NCBI GenBank assembly: GCA_964541075.1 | Contig: CAZIPZ010000010.1 | Location: 1 to 37,741, forward strand | Reading direction: 5' to 3' | Source: CAZIPZ01 sp964541075 | Lineage (GTDB): Bacteria > Acidobacteriota > Terriglobia > 20CM-2-55-15 | DNA length: 37,741 nt | In this document: one piece after another, positions 1 through 7,249 of the stretch | Layout of the letters: the number at the start of each line of letters is the position of its first letter | How positions within the stretch are numbered: position 1 is the first letter of the stretch | Notes under the pieces: model-generated | Database searches by the model: none | Seen by the model: only the letters and a program-made list of their open reading frames with translations | Told to the model about the DNA's origin: nothing | Made by a program: the position numbers and the translations under genes

Positions 1-486
1 AATTGCCGGCGCGCTCAAACTGCTCGCCAGACCCAGATTTACGAGATCGCGATGTCTTAAATTCAGCTCCGTGAGGCTTCCGGCGCCCTCGATCACGACA
101 TACTCGAAACACTCTGCCAGTCGAGCATATGCGTCCATCACATGCGTATATAGAAATTCAAACTGCTCGTAATATTCCTTAGCCTTGAGATTGCGCCACG
201 GTCTCCCATTCAAGACAACCTGGCTTCCTAAGTCGCCAGTCGGTTTCAGAAGGATAGGATTCATATCTGTCGTGGGTTCGATCCCACACGCCTCGGCCTG
301 CGCCGCCTGAGCTCTACCGATTTCTCCACCGCCGCCGCATACCATTGAGTTGTTCGACATGTTTTGCGCCTTGAAGGGTGCGACCCGATGCCCCATTCGA
401 TAGAGGTGTCGGCATATCGCGGTTGCGACCCAGCTCTTGCCTGCGTGCGAGGCGGTTCCGCCTATGAAAATCGGTTTAGCCCGCAT
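1..486 (-). CDS. cobQ: Cobyric acid synthase CobQ, N-terminal part (gene runs off the window)
   Basis: CobQ amidates the corrin side chains b, d, e and g of adenosylcobyrinic acid diamide to give cobyric acid, in the cytoplasm. The 162 codons present begin with MRAKPIFIGGTASHAGKSWV, which holds the family's P-loop variant (GTASHAGKS). They continue with APFKAQNMSNNS, GEIGRAQAAQAEACG, TDMNPILLKP and GSQVVLNGR, all typical CobQ N-terminal motifs of the dethiobiotin-synthetase-like ATPase domain. The C-terminal glutaminase domain lies outside the window. The start is the ATG that precedes the P-loop by the usual short distance. The gene is divergent from cbiZ-cobD, which belong to the same pathway. 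The 148-bp gap between them shows no recognisable B12 riboswitch box. Confidence 0.95.
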   Translation of the reverse strand, partial: MRAKPIFIGGTASHAGKSWVATAICRHLYRMGHRVAPFKAQNMSNNSMVCGGGGEIGRAQAAQAEACGIEPTTDMNPILLKPTGDLGSQVVLNGRPWRNLKAKEYYEQFEFLYTHVMDAYARLAECFEYVVIEGAGSLTELNLRHRDLVNLGLASSLSAPAI

Positions 487-634
487 AGTTATCCGAAGCG
501 TTCATCACGCTTGTGATTATAAGAGAAGAGAATTTCATCGTTGTTCTGGATTGCGGTTCAATGTGGTTGTACGGCGGTTTCAATCCGCGTAGTCTACGCA
601 GTGTGTGACGGCAGCGGCGTCACTATGAACTTTC

Positions 635-1795
635 ATGGCGCGTCCTATTCAAGATTCCTGGCGATCATCTCCCTGGTTTGCGGGAGCGACTTTCAAGGCT
701 TATCGAGCGGGCCGTTTTCTGGTTGCGGAACTGGAGGGAAAGCATCGCGTCTTGACCACGTCCTCCTGTTCAGAAGGTCTGAACGCATCGATCGCGTATT
801 TGGTCAATCACCAGAGTTGCGAGGCCAGCGGCCACACGGATCGCTTCCTGGAGATCAGTAAGCTCGGGGCGGATGGCTATCATCGGGCTGTTTGCGAAGA
901 GTTGGGCCTTCCTGGGGACTGCACTGCGATTATGGGAACGGCGGCAAACATGATCTATGCGGTCCACGAAGCGGCGGAATTCGAAGACTTATGGATCGAT
1001 GTCATTGTGACTGCCGGTGTCGAAGGCAACGCCGTTTGCGCCGGAGATCCATCGAAGTGGGCGGAGACGCCCGCAGGATGGAGCACAGTGCCTGACGTGG
1101 CCGGCACGATCAACACGATGGTGATGGTGAATCGTCCCATCAAGCCCGAGGCCCAGGTTCGCGCTTTGATCACCATTACGGAGGGGAAAACTGCGGCCCT
1201 GGCCGAGCTTGGGGTGTCCAGCCGATACTCGCAGGACCTTGCCACAGGAACAGGAACGGATCAGGTGTGCATCGCCGCTCCCGTTATGGATGGGGCCTAT
1301 GAATACACATCCGCAGGCCCGCACGCCAAGCTGGGAGAGTTGCTGGGGGGCGCGGTTCGCCAGGCGACGAAGCAGGCGCTGCGATGGCAGAACGGCCTGG
1401 AGCCGTCGCTCACACGGAGTCTTGTTCACGCCTTGCGCCGCTTTGGATTGACCGAAGAGCGGTTGTTGGATGCAATGAAGACGCGGCTCGACGAATCATC
1501 GTTCGGCCTGCTGCAAAAAAACAAGGTCGCCCTGCTTCACGACGTGCAGCTCGCCGCCGCCGCATATGCATTTGCCGGAGTTCTTGACCGCGTGCGTTAC
1601 GGCGTCCTTCCGTCGTCTGCTGCGCGCGATGTGCTGCGGCAGCAGTCGGCAACCATGGCGGCATCGCTTTCAACCCGGCTCGATGAGTGGCATCGCTTCT
1701 GGGAGCAGCTTGATGTCCATATGGACCGACCTATAGACGCCATATACGACGCCATCGCGCTCGGGTGGGCGGCAAAGTGGCGTTCGAGGTCTTAG
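635..1795 (+). CDS. cbiZ: Adenosylcobinamide amidohydrolase CbiZ with a long C-terminal extension
   Basis: CbiZ hydrolyses the amide bond between the corrin ring and aminopropanol, returning adenosylcobinamide (or pseudo-B12-type corrinoids) to adenosylcobyric acid for salvage or remodelling. Family motifs run in order: SSCSEGLNASIAYLVNHQ, IMGTAANM near residue 107, VIVTAGVEGNAVCAGDP, TINTMVMVN, ITITEGKTAAL and ATGTGTDQV. The core appears to end near residue 250. About 135 further residues, rich in Leu, Ala and Arg and apparently helical, follow up to the stop. From memory, ordinary CbiZ proteins are about 200-250 aa, so 386 aa is long. The ATG has only a weak Shine-Dalgarno. The last 31 nt overlap the start of cobD, which would rebuild the aminopropanol arm that CbiZ removes. 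The CbiZ assignment is firm; the function of the extension is unknown. Confidence 0.85.
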   Translation: MARPIQDSWRSSPWFAGATFKAYRAGRFLVAELEGKHRVLTTSSCSEGLNASIAYLVNHQSCEASGHTDRFLEISKLGADGYHRAVCEELGLPGDCTAIMGTAANMIYAVHEAAEFEDLWIDVIVTAGVEGNAVCAGDPSKWAETPAGWSTVPDVAGTINTMVMVNRPIKPEAQVRALITITEGKTAALAELGVSSRYSQDLATGTGTDQVCIAAPVMDGAYEYTSAGPHAKLGELLGGAVRQATKQALRWQNGLEPSLTRSLVHALRRFGLTEERLLDAMKTRLDESSFGLLQKNKVALLHDVQLAAAAYAFAGVLDRVRYGVLPSSAARDVLRQQSATMAASLSTRLDEWHRFWEQLDVHMDRPIDAIYDAIALGWAAKWRSRS

Positions 1796-2739
1796 CTCCC
1801 TCCCCGCTGGCCCTTCTCGTCGCGGTTCTGATGGACGCCGTACTGGGCGACCCGCGGTATCCATTTCATCCCATCCGTCTGATGGGAGCGACCCTCGCCG
1901 CCTTCGAAAAAGCACTTCGGGCTTTGCACTGCGAAGGATACGCCGGCGGATTTCTTCTCTTTCTCCTGCTTGCCGGAGTATGGGTTTTTGCGCCGAGCGC
2001 TGCGCTGCATCAAATCGCCTTATGGTCCCAAAGCGCCGGTTTCGTCCTACACGTTCTGTTCGTGTATTCGCTGCTTGCGCTGCGCGATCTCTTTGATCAC
2101 GTGTGGTCCGTTCAACGCGCAGCGCGCAATGAAGATCTGCCCGCAGCACGTAAAGCAGCCGGACTGCTCGTCGGCCGTGATACGGAACGGATGGATATCG
2201 ATGCCTGTCGCCGCGCGGCGATCGAAAGCCTGAGTGAGAACTTCGTCGACGGCTTTCTCAGTTCCATATTCTGGTATGCCCTGCTTGGCGTTCCGGGACT
2301 GCTCCTCTTTAAAGTGGCGAGCACCATGGATTCCATGGTCGGGTACAAAACGCCTAATTACCTCCGTTTCGGATGGTTTGGCGCCCGCCTGGATGACGTA
2401 ATGAACTACATACCTGCTCGACTCGCCTGGCCGTTGCTTGCACTTTCCGCCCTGCCCGTCAGGGGAGCATCAGCAAAAAAAGGATGGGTTGCCGGATTCG
2501 AGCAACACGCGGTGTTGCCCGGGCCGAACCCCGGCTGGAGTGAAGCTACGATGGCGGGGGTGCTGCAGCGCCGCTTAATTGGTCCTATCTGGAAGAACGG
2601 CGCGTTGGTAACGGCTGTGTGGATTGGATTTCCGTCCGATCCGGAAGGCGGCAAGGATATTGACGTCGCGCGGGCGCTGCGCGTGGTCGGTGTTGCTTCA
2701 CTGATTGCTGTCACAGCGGCGTGTCTCTTTCGATCATGA
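1765..2739 (+). CDS. cobD: Adenosylcobinamide-phosphate synthase CobD/CbiB
   Basis: This integral membrane enzyme joins aminopropanol (phosphate) to adenosylcobyric acid to give adenosylcobinamide (phosphate). Family hallmarks are visible: LMDAVLGDPRYPFHPIRLMG near the N-terminus, then GRDTERMDIDACRRAAIESLSENFVDG, then STMDSMVGYKTPNYLRFGWFGARLDDVMNYIPAR. Several hydrophobic segments are present (around residues 12-27, 58-75, 83-110 and 175-190). Length (324 aa) fits the family. The start used is a GTG inside the end of cbiZ; an in-frame GTG 12 nt downstream is an alternative. The overlap suggests translational coupling to cbiZ. Confidence 0.92.
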   Translation: MGGKVAFEVLAPSPLALLVAVLMDAVLGDPRYPFHPIRLMGATLAAFEKALRALHCEGYAGGFLLFLLLAGVWVFAPSAALHQIALWSQSAGFVLHVLFVYSLLALRDLFDHVWSVQRAARNEDLPAARKAAGLLVGRDTERMDIDACRRAAIESLSENFVDGFLSSIFWYALLGVPGLLLFKVASTMDSMVGYKTPNYLRFGWFGARLDDVMNYIPARLAWPLLALSALPVRGASAKKGWVAGFEQHAVLPGPNPGWSEATMAGVLQRRLIGPIWKNGALVTAVWIGFPSDPEGGKDIDVARALRVVGVASLIAVTAACLFRS

Positions 2740-2826
2740 TCGGGACTTGCCTCGAACCATTCAGTTGCTGTCTGATACCGGCTTCACGATCGTTTCATGA
2801 ATTTAGATCTTATTAGGAGGAATCCC

Positions 2827-3126
2827 ATGCTACTCGTCCGCGACATCATGTATTGCAAGCCTGGCAAGGTTCGTCCCATGGTTGAAAAATTTCTGGCTAT
2901 GGCAAAGTTCACGAAAGAAAAAGGGCTGGGAAAAATGCGCGTTCTGACAGATCTCAGCGCCGAACAATACTGGACGGTCGTGGCCGAAGTTGAGACGCCA
3001 AACCTGGAGGCCTACATGGCCATGGAGCAGGCGCCGGAAAACACCAAGGAGGTTCAGGCGATCATGCAGGGTTACCACGAATTTGTGGACCATGGCCGCC
3101 GCGAGATTTATACGATTGAGGGATAG
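2827..3126 (+). CDS. Small dimeric alpha/beta-barrel-like protein of unknown function
   Basis: I do not recognise a named family for this 99-aa protein. It starts MLLVRDIMYCKPGKVRPMVE and has the alternating short-strand/helix pattern of dimeric alpha/beta-barrel (ABM/NIPSNAP-like) proteins: a first strand, the helix VRPMVEKFLAMAKF, a strand with a WTVVAEVE core, then a second helix with EAYMAMEQAPENTKEVQ. The ATG was chosen because a strong AGGAGG lies 6 nt upstream; a longer reading from 2797 has no such site. There is no signal peptide. It lies 87 nt downstream of cobD and could be its own unit. The fold is inferred from pattern only and no substrate can be proposed. Confidence 0.7.
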   Translation: MLLVRDIMYCKPGKVRPMVEKFLAMAKFTKEKGLGKMRVLTDLSAEQYWTVVAEVETPNLEAYMAMEQAPENTKEVQAIMQGYHEFVDHGRREIYTIEG

Positions 3127-3213
3127 TCCAGCCGACTCGGGTCGCGGTGTGCGCGCGCCGCTTGATGCTAAATAAATCTCCACGCCGTAGAAGTCCGCGG
3201 ATATGCTGTCGGC

Positions 3214-5064
3214 ATGCTTCTCCTCCTCCTGGCCGCCGCCCTACAAGTCCCGATCGAGCGGGCGATGCTCGAAGAGGAAAACGCCCGATCCGAAAATCCA
3301 TCCGTACTACTCGAAGCTCTTCAGAGTTCGGATGAGAAGATTCGACGGCTTGCCGTGCGGGCGATCGGTAGACTGGAGCGCGAAGCGCTAGGGGATTCCG
3401 TTCGATCGTTGCTGGCATCTCCGGATCCGGGCGTCCGCATGGAGGCAGTTAACGCATTGGGGCAGATCAACGCTCCCATTGATTTTCGCGCTTTGCTCAA
3501 GGACGAGAACGATGGCGGGGTTCGCGGCGTCATTTTCGAAACGATTGGAAGAATGCGCTCACTTTTACCGGATGTTGAGGAAACGCTCGTTCAAGGATTG
3601 AGTGATCCTATTCTAGATGCCCGTACAGGAGCTGCAAAAGGACTCGAAGCGCTGTTCCGAATTCAAGCAGGGACGATCAAGCCTTCCGGGCTGACGATAG
3701 CCGCTCTCAATCAAGCTTTCCGCGAGAATACCTCGCCGCGCCTTCGAGAGCTCGTCATGCTTGCACTGACTCAGGCAGCAGCAACGGTCGAGGCTTCTAC
3801 GTTGCGCGCCGCCCTGGACGATCCCGAGCCGCAAGTTCGCAGGCTCGCAGTTCTCGCATCGAAGCAATGGAAGGATGATGCATCACCGATCGTTCGATAC
3901 GAGGCGCTCAGGGTCGCCGGCGATTGCAACCGCTATATCGCCGGGTTGCGGGACGCAAGTGAGCATGTGGCCCTACTTGCAATTGATCTACTCGCGAATG
4001 GCTGTCCCGCCGCGGTGCTGGAACAGATTGTGGACAGAGACAAAAGTTGGCGCCGGCAGGGACGCGCTTTGGTGTCGCTGGCGAAACTGAATCCCGCCTC
4101 CGCGCAAAAGCGCCTGGCCAAAGCGGCCGAAAGCGACATTTGGCAAGCCAGAGCATATGCGGCATCGGCTGCGAAGATTCTCAAGGATACTCGCATGTTG
4201 CAGCGCTTGATGGACGATAAGAATCCGAACGTCGTAGCAGCTGCCATTACCTCGCCTCGCGACGCACTCCGGGCGCTGAATGGAACGGATTACGGCTTGA
4301 TTCACACCGCGGCGGAGAGGCTCAAAGGATGGGAACAGGGACGGCTTGCCATGCCTGTTCTTCTGTCCACGCTAATCCGCGTCAGCGGTGAAAAGAAAGC
4401 GACGTCACGCGATATCCGCGTGGAGCTTCTGGAGAGACTGCGTGAATTCGGAGACATTCGCGTTCTAGGCGATCTGAGACCGTTGACCACGGACTTCGAT
4501 CCAGTTGTTGCGAAACTTGCCGCTGACATTATTTCGGAAAAGAGCGGCTCTCCAACGCCTGCTCGTCCCACGGTTGAGAAAATCAAACCAATTCCTTCCC
4601 ATGACTACATTCGCCGGCTTAAGAACGCCTCAGCCACTATTAAGATGAAGGAAGCTGGTCCGTTTACGCTCGCATTGCTCACGGGCGACGCACCCGTAAC
4701 TGTCGGCACGTTTGCGGAGTTGGCAGAGAAGGGTTACTACAACGGGCTGACGATGCATCGCATTGCTCCGAACTTTGTTGTTCAAGGAGGCAGTCCGGGC
4801 GCGAACGAATATACAGCCGCGAGCGACTACATTCGGGATGAATTAGGGTTACTATCTCATCTCCGTGGGACGCTTGGAATTTCGACTCGCGGCCGCGATA
4901 CGGGCGATGCTCAGATCTTCATTAACCTCGTCGATAACTTCCGACTCGACCATAATTACACGGTTTTCGCGAGGATCACCGAAGGCATGGAGAACGTCGA
5001 CAAAATTCAGGAAGGAGATGTGATCGAATCCATTGAAATCCGTAGATCAGTTCAACCTCAGTAA
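3214..5064 (+). CDS. Exported HEAT-repeat protein fused to a cyclophilin-type peptidyl-prolyl isomerase
   Basis: The 616-aa product has a short hydrophobic N-terminus (MLLLLLAAALQVPIERA) that looks like a minimal signal peptide. About 430 residues of HEAT-like repeats follow, with recurrent units such as KIRRLAVRAIGRLE, GVRMEAVNALGQI and QVRRLAVLASKQW. A cyclophilin domain fills roughly residues 465-616. It contains TMHRIAPNFVVQGG, with Arg516 and Gln524 matching the catalytic Arg55/Gln63 of human CypA, then QIFINL and NYTVFARITEGM. The usual tryptophan near the C-terminal site is His (LDHNYTVF), as in many bacterial cyclophilins. The reaction would be proline cis-trans isomerisation, probably outside the cytoplasm, with the HEAT array as a docking surface. 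The following gene starts inside its 3' end. Confidence 0.85.
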   Translation: MLLLLLAAALQVPIERAMLEEENARSENPSVLLEALQSSDEKIRRLAVRAIGRLEREALGDSVRSLLASPDPGVRMEAVNALGQINAPIDFRALLKDENDGGVRGVIFETIGRMRSLLPDVEETLVQGLSDPILDARTGAAKGLEALFRIQAGTIKPSGLTIAALNQAFRENTSPRLRELVMLALTQAAATVEASTLRAALDDPEPQVRRLAVLASKQWKDDASPIVRYEALRVAGDCNRYIAGLRDASEHVALLAIDLLANGCPAAVLEQIVDRDKSWRRQGRALVSLAKLNPASAQKRLAKAAESDIWQARAYAASAAKILKDTRMLQRLMDDKNPNVVAAAITSPRDALRALNGTDYGLIHTAAERLKGWEQGRLAMPVLLSTLIRVSGEKKATSRDIRVELLERLREFGDIRVLGDLRPLTTDFDPVVAKLAADIISEKSGSPTPARPTVEKIKPIPSHDYIRRLKNASATIKMKEAGPFTLALLTGDAPVTVGTFAELAEKGYYNGLTMHRIAPNFVVQGGSPGANEYTAASDYIRDELGLLSHLRGTLGISTRGRDTGDAQIFINLVDNFRLDHNYTVFARITEGMENVDKIQEGDVIESIEIRRSVQPQ

Positions 5065-5644
5065 ACACGAGCTTCAAGTCTTTCGGAAGCTCAACACACC
5101 CGAGAAGATACAACAGTATTTAGATGCTCTGCCGTACAACAAAGAGCGTGATGGAGAGACATGCCGTTCGCCGCGCCGCGTTATTTGCGACCAGACGGCT
5201 CACTGCTTTGAAGGCGCTTTGTTTGCCGCAGCCGCCCTGCGCCTCAATGGACACGAACCGCTGATATTCGACCTTGAGGCGGTGCGCGACGATGATCATG
5301 TGGTGGCTATTTTTCGCAGAAAGGGCCACTGGGGGTCGATCGGGAAATCCAACTACTCCGGATTGCGGTTCCGTACACCCGTTTATCGAACGTTGCGCGA
5401 ACTTGCCCTCTCGTACTTCGAGCATTACTACAACCTGAAGGGTGAGAAGACTTTGCGTGCCTACTCCAGACCAATTAATTTGTCGCGATTCGACCGAATT
5501 GATTGGATCACCGCCACGCAAGATCTCTGGGTGATTCCAGAGTATCTGCTGCGCGTCAGTCACACGCCGATTATCCAGACCAACGGCAGAATGTACATGG
5601 ATGAACGCCTGTTCCAGGCGGGGCTGGTGGGCAGAGCGGAGTAG
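5033..5644 (+). CDS. Transglutaminase-like / papain-fold protein, function unknown
   Basis: This 203-aa protein has no name I can give. Its centre (THE-like pattern HCFEGALFAAAALRLNGHEP, then VRDDDHVVAIF, then KGHWGSIGKSNYSG) looks like a transglutaminase-like cysteine-hydrolase core: Cys58 at the start of a helix, His89 about 30 residues later, then a Trp-containing strand. A C-terminal part without clear motifs follows. There is no signal peptide. No ATG or GTG lies in a sensible place; an in-frame stop sits 12 nt upstream of the TTG used, and a GGAG lies about 15 nt before it. The gene overlaps the cyclophilin gene by 32 nt, which suggests coupling. The catalytic assignment is inference from spacing. 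Confidence 0.65.
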   Translation: MKSVDQFNLSKHELQVFRKLNTPEKIQQYLDALPYNKERDGETCRSPRRVICDQTAHCFEGALFAAAALRLNGHEPLIFDLEAVRDDDHVVAIFRRKGHWGSIGKSNYSGLRFRTPVYRTLRELALSYFEHYYNLKGEKTLRAYSRPINLSRFDRIDWITATQDLWVIPEYLLRVSHTPIIQTNGRMYMDERLFQAGLVGRAE

Positions 5645-5751
5645 CGGAGGCTATAAGGGAACGCGTTTCAACCGCTGGAGGAATACACGAACCCGAAGAG
5701 AGGGGCGACAGTTGCATATATCCGCCGCCCATTGGGGGATTTTTTGGTAAA

Positions 5752-5769
5752 ACCACGCTGGGACGTGGT
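5752..5769. repeat. Small hairpin downstream of the transglutaminase-like gene
   Basis: ACCACG and CGTGGT form a perfect 6-bp stem with a 6-nt loop. A TTTTTT run lies just before it on the plus strand, and a short T run (GGTTTTACC) follows it on the minus strand. It could help end transcription coming from the minus strand. The plus-strand gene ends about 110 nt upstream, so this is a weak terminator candidate in either direction. Confidence 0.25.
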
Positions 5770-5936
5770 CATTCGCGACAAAATGCGCCCGGTTATCGCT
5801 TTGCCCCGGCGCAAACACATTTAGCGCTATCGCATTCTCGTTAGGCGGAGCCGCATTTTCGTCAGGCCGAATGGCATTCTTGTTACGCCGCACGGCATTC
5901 TCGATTTGCGGGAGGCTATTCTCGTTTGACGCTGGT
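5769..5936 (-). repeat. Left array of about eight degenerate 21-bp tandem repeats
   Basis: Units start every 21 bp at 5832, 5853, 5874, 5895 and 5916. On the plus strand the clear ones open with GCATTCTCG, GCATTTTCG, GCATTCTTG, GCATTCTCG and (mutated) CTATTCTCG. Three more decayed units are in exact register at 5769, 5790 and 5811. Read on the minus strand the shared core is TGCGGCNTAACGAGAATGC, which matches the plus-strand core of the array at 6087-6254, so the two arrays are inverted relative to each other. The minus strand is open in two frames through the clear units, giving heptapeptide runs such as ENAVRRN-KNAIRPD-ENAAPPN, but no start site or family supports a gene. There are no spacers, so it is not CRISPR. 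Confidence 0.75.
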
Positions 5937-6016
5937 ATGAATCGTTTAAGACAACTTCCATTTGCATTGAGGGCCTTGGTTTATCGTCGGTAGCCATCAA
6001 CCAGTTTTCATTTTCT

Positions 6017-6037
6017 ACTCCCATTTTTCGGGGGAGT
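6017..6037. repeat. Hairpin near the centre between the two inverted repeat arrays
   Basis: ACTCCC (6017-6022) and GGGAGT (6032-6037) are perfect complements around a 9-nt loop (ATTTTTCGG). The midpoint of the two flanking arrays is near 6011, so this hairpin is almost at the centre of the inverted structure. The surrounding 150-bp core (5937-6086) has no gene I can support. Confidence 0.4.
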
Positions 6038-6086
6038 CGTAAGCTACATTTTCCCCATGGATTTAACGAGATCGGGCCGGTTTAAG

Positions 6087-6254
6087 AGCAAAACTCGATT
6101 GCGCCGAACGAAAATGGCTTGCGGCGAAGACGAAATGCAGCGTTGCGAAGTGAGATTGCGCGGCGGCAAACGAGAATGGCCTGCGGCAAAGCGAGAATCG
6201 AGCGGCGCGAACGCAGGTTGCAGTGCGGCAAACCCAAACTACGATGGCGCCATG
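6087..6254 (+). repeat. Right array of about eight degenerate 20-22-bp tandem repeats
   Basis: On the plus strand the unit core is GCGGCAAACGAGAATGGC, clearest at 6164-6200 (two successive copies). Related units are seen at about 6108 (ACGAAAATGGCTTGCGGC), 6130, 6151, 6192, 6213 and 6234. Spacing between units is 20-22 bp, less regular than in the left array. The core is the same sequence as the minus-strand core of the array at 5769-5936, so the two form long inverted arms of similar length (about 168 bp each). The last unit ends 27 nt before the stop codon of the convergent P1-peptidase gene. Confidence 0.7.
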
Positions 6255-6281
6255 CCTTGTTTGCAGCGAAATGAGAGATTG

Positions 6282-7238
6282 CTATTCGTTTCCGGTGGTT
6301 CCTTTCCTTTCTTCATAACTCGGAAATCCCGGCAGAGACTTTGCCTTCATTACCCCGCGCAGTATGGCTTCCGACATGGCTTCCGCAGCCAGCGCACCGA
6401 CGATGCTGACGTCTGCTTGTGCGCTTGAAGCGCAGGTGGATACTGCGAAAATAATGTCGCCGTCGAACATCGTATGCACTGGATTGATTGCGCGCGCCAT
6501 TCCGTCGTGGGCCATCTGCGCAATCTTCTTCATCTGAGCCTTTTCGAATCGAGCGTTGGTCGCGACTACGCCGATTGTCGTGTTTGAGAGGTTCGAGCTT
6601 CGCATTTCTGTAATATCGAGGAAAGTTCGACTATCGGACGACAACGCTCCTGCAACGATTCTGCCTGTGCGTGGATCGATGACGTTTCCCATGCAATTGA
6701 CAGCGACAATCGCTCCAATAACGAGGCCTGTAGACAACTTGATGCTGGATGTTCCAATGCCGCCTTTCATGGGTGTTCCGCCCATCGCTTTTCCAACCGT
6801 GGCGCCCGCGCCAGCCCCAACGCTGCCTTCCTCGACAGTTCCGGGTTGCGCCGCCTGGCAGGCTTGATAGCCTGATTCGGCATTGGGTCGAATACTGGAA
6901 TCACCGATCGCAAGATCGTAAAGGATGGCTGCGGGTACGATGGGAACGACTCCGTTTCCGATAGGAAACCCGATCCTTCGTTCTTCGAGCCATCGAACCA
7001 CGCCGCTTGCGGCATCCAGTCCGAATGCGCTCCCGCCCGCCAGCAGGATGGCATGCGCTTTTTGGACCAGGTTGATAGGATCAAGCAGATCGGTTTCTCT
7101 GGTCCCGGGCGCGGCTCCGCGGACATCGACGCTGGCGACCGCGCCGTTTTCGCACAAAATGACGGTGCATCCCGTCGGCCGGCGTGTATCGGTGAAGTGC
7201 CCGACTTTTAAGCCATCCACATCGGTAATCCAGCCCAT
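6282..7238 (-). CDS. P1-family (S58, DmpA/NylC-like) autoprocessing peptidase or amidase
   Basis: Members of this family are N-terminal nucleophile hydrolases that cut themselves into two chains and then act as L-aminopeptidases, D-esterases, beta-aminopeptidases or nylon-oligomer hydrolases. The 318-aa product starts MGWITDVDGLKVGHFTD and carries TGCTVILCENGAVASVDVRG, PGTRETDLLDP, ILLAGGSAFGLDAASGVVRWLEE and GTVGAGAG-type glycine-rich stretches. It ends with SNTTIGVVATNA and AINPVHTMFDGD. By analogy with NylC (Asn-Thr cleavage), self-cleavage is expected between Asn219 and Thr220, making Thr220 the nucleophile. The start was set at the ATG where family similarity begins; the frame stays open upstream only across the neighbouring gene. 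It lies 11 nt after the methyltransferase-like gene, probably in the same operon. The substrate is unknown. Confidence 0.9.
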   Translation of the reverse strand: MGWITDVDGLKVGHFTDTRRPTGCTVILCENGAVASVDVRGAAPGTRETDLLDPINLVQKAHAILLAGGSAFGLDAASGVVRWLEERRIGFPIGNGVVPIVPAAILYDLAIGDSSIRPNAESGYQACQAAQPGTVEEGSVGAGAGATVGKAMGGTPMKGGIGTSSIKLSTGLVIGAIVAVNCMGNVIDPRTGRIVAGALSSDSRTFLDITEMRSSNLSNTTIGVVATNARFEKAQMKKIAQMAHDGMARAINPVHTMFDGDIIFAVSTCASSAQADVSIVGALAAEAMSEAILRGVMKAKSLPGFPSYEERKGTTGNE

Positions 7239-7249
7239 TTGTTGCAGCC

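Noticed and set aside
262..300. A perfect tRNA T-arm look-alike (GTGGGTTCGATCCCAC)
   Set aside because: It lies inside cobQ and encodes the conserved GIEPTT region; no acceptor, D or anticodon arms can be built around it.
487..634. Possible B12 riboswitch between cobQ and cbiZ
   Set aside because: I see no B12 box or the long leader such a riboswitch needs; the gap is only 148 bp between two divergent starts.
541..861. Plus-strand 106-codon frame upstream of and overlapping cbiZ
   Set aside because: No family features and it runs out of frame through the well-supported cbiZ.
5769..6254. CRISPR array
   Set aside because: Units are about 21 bp, directly adjacent without spacers, degenerate, and occur in both orientations; there are no cas genes.
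6057..6428. Plus-strand 123-codon frame through the right repeat array
   Set aside because: The product is low-complexity from the repeats and its second half is antisense to the P1 peptidase; no ribosome site.
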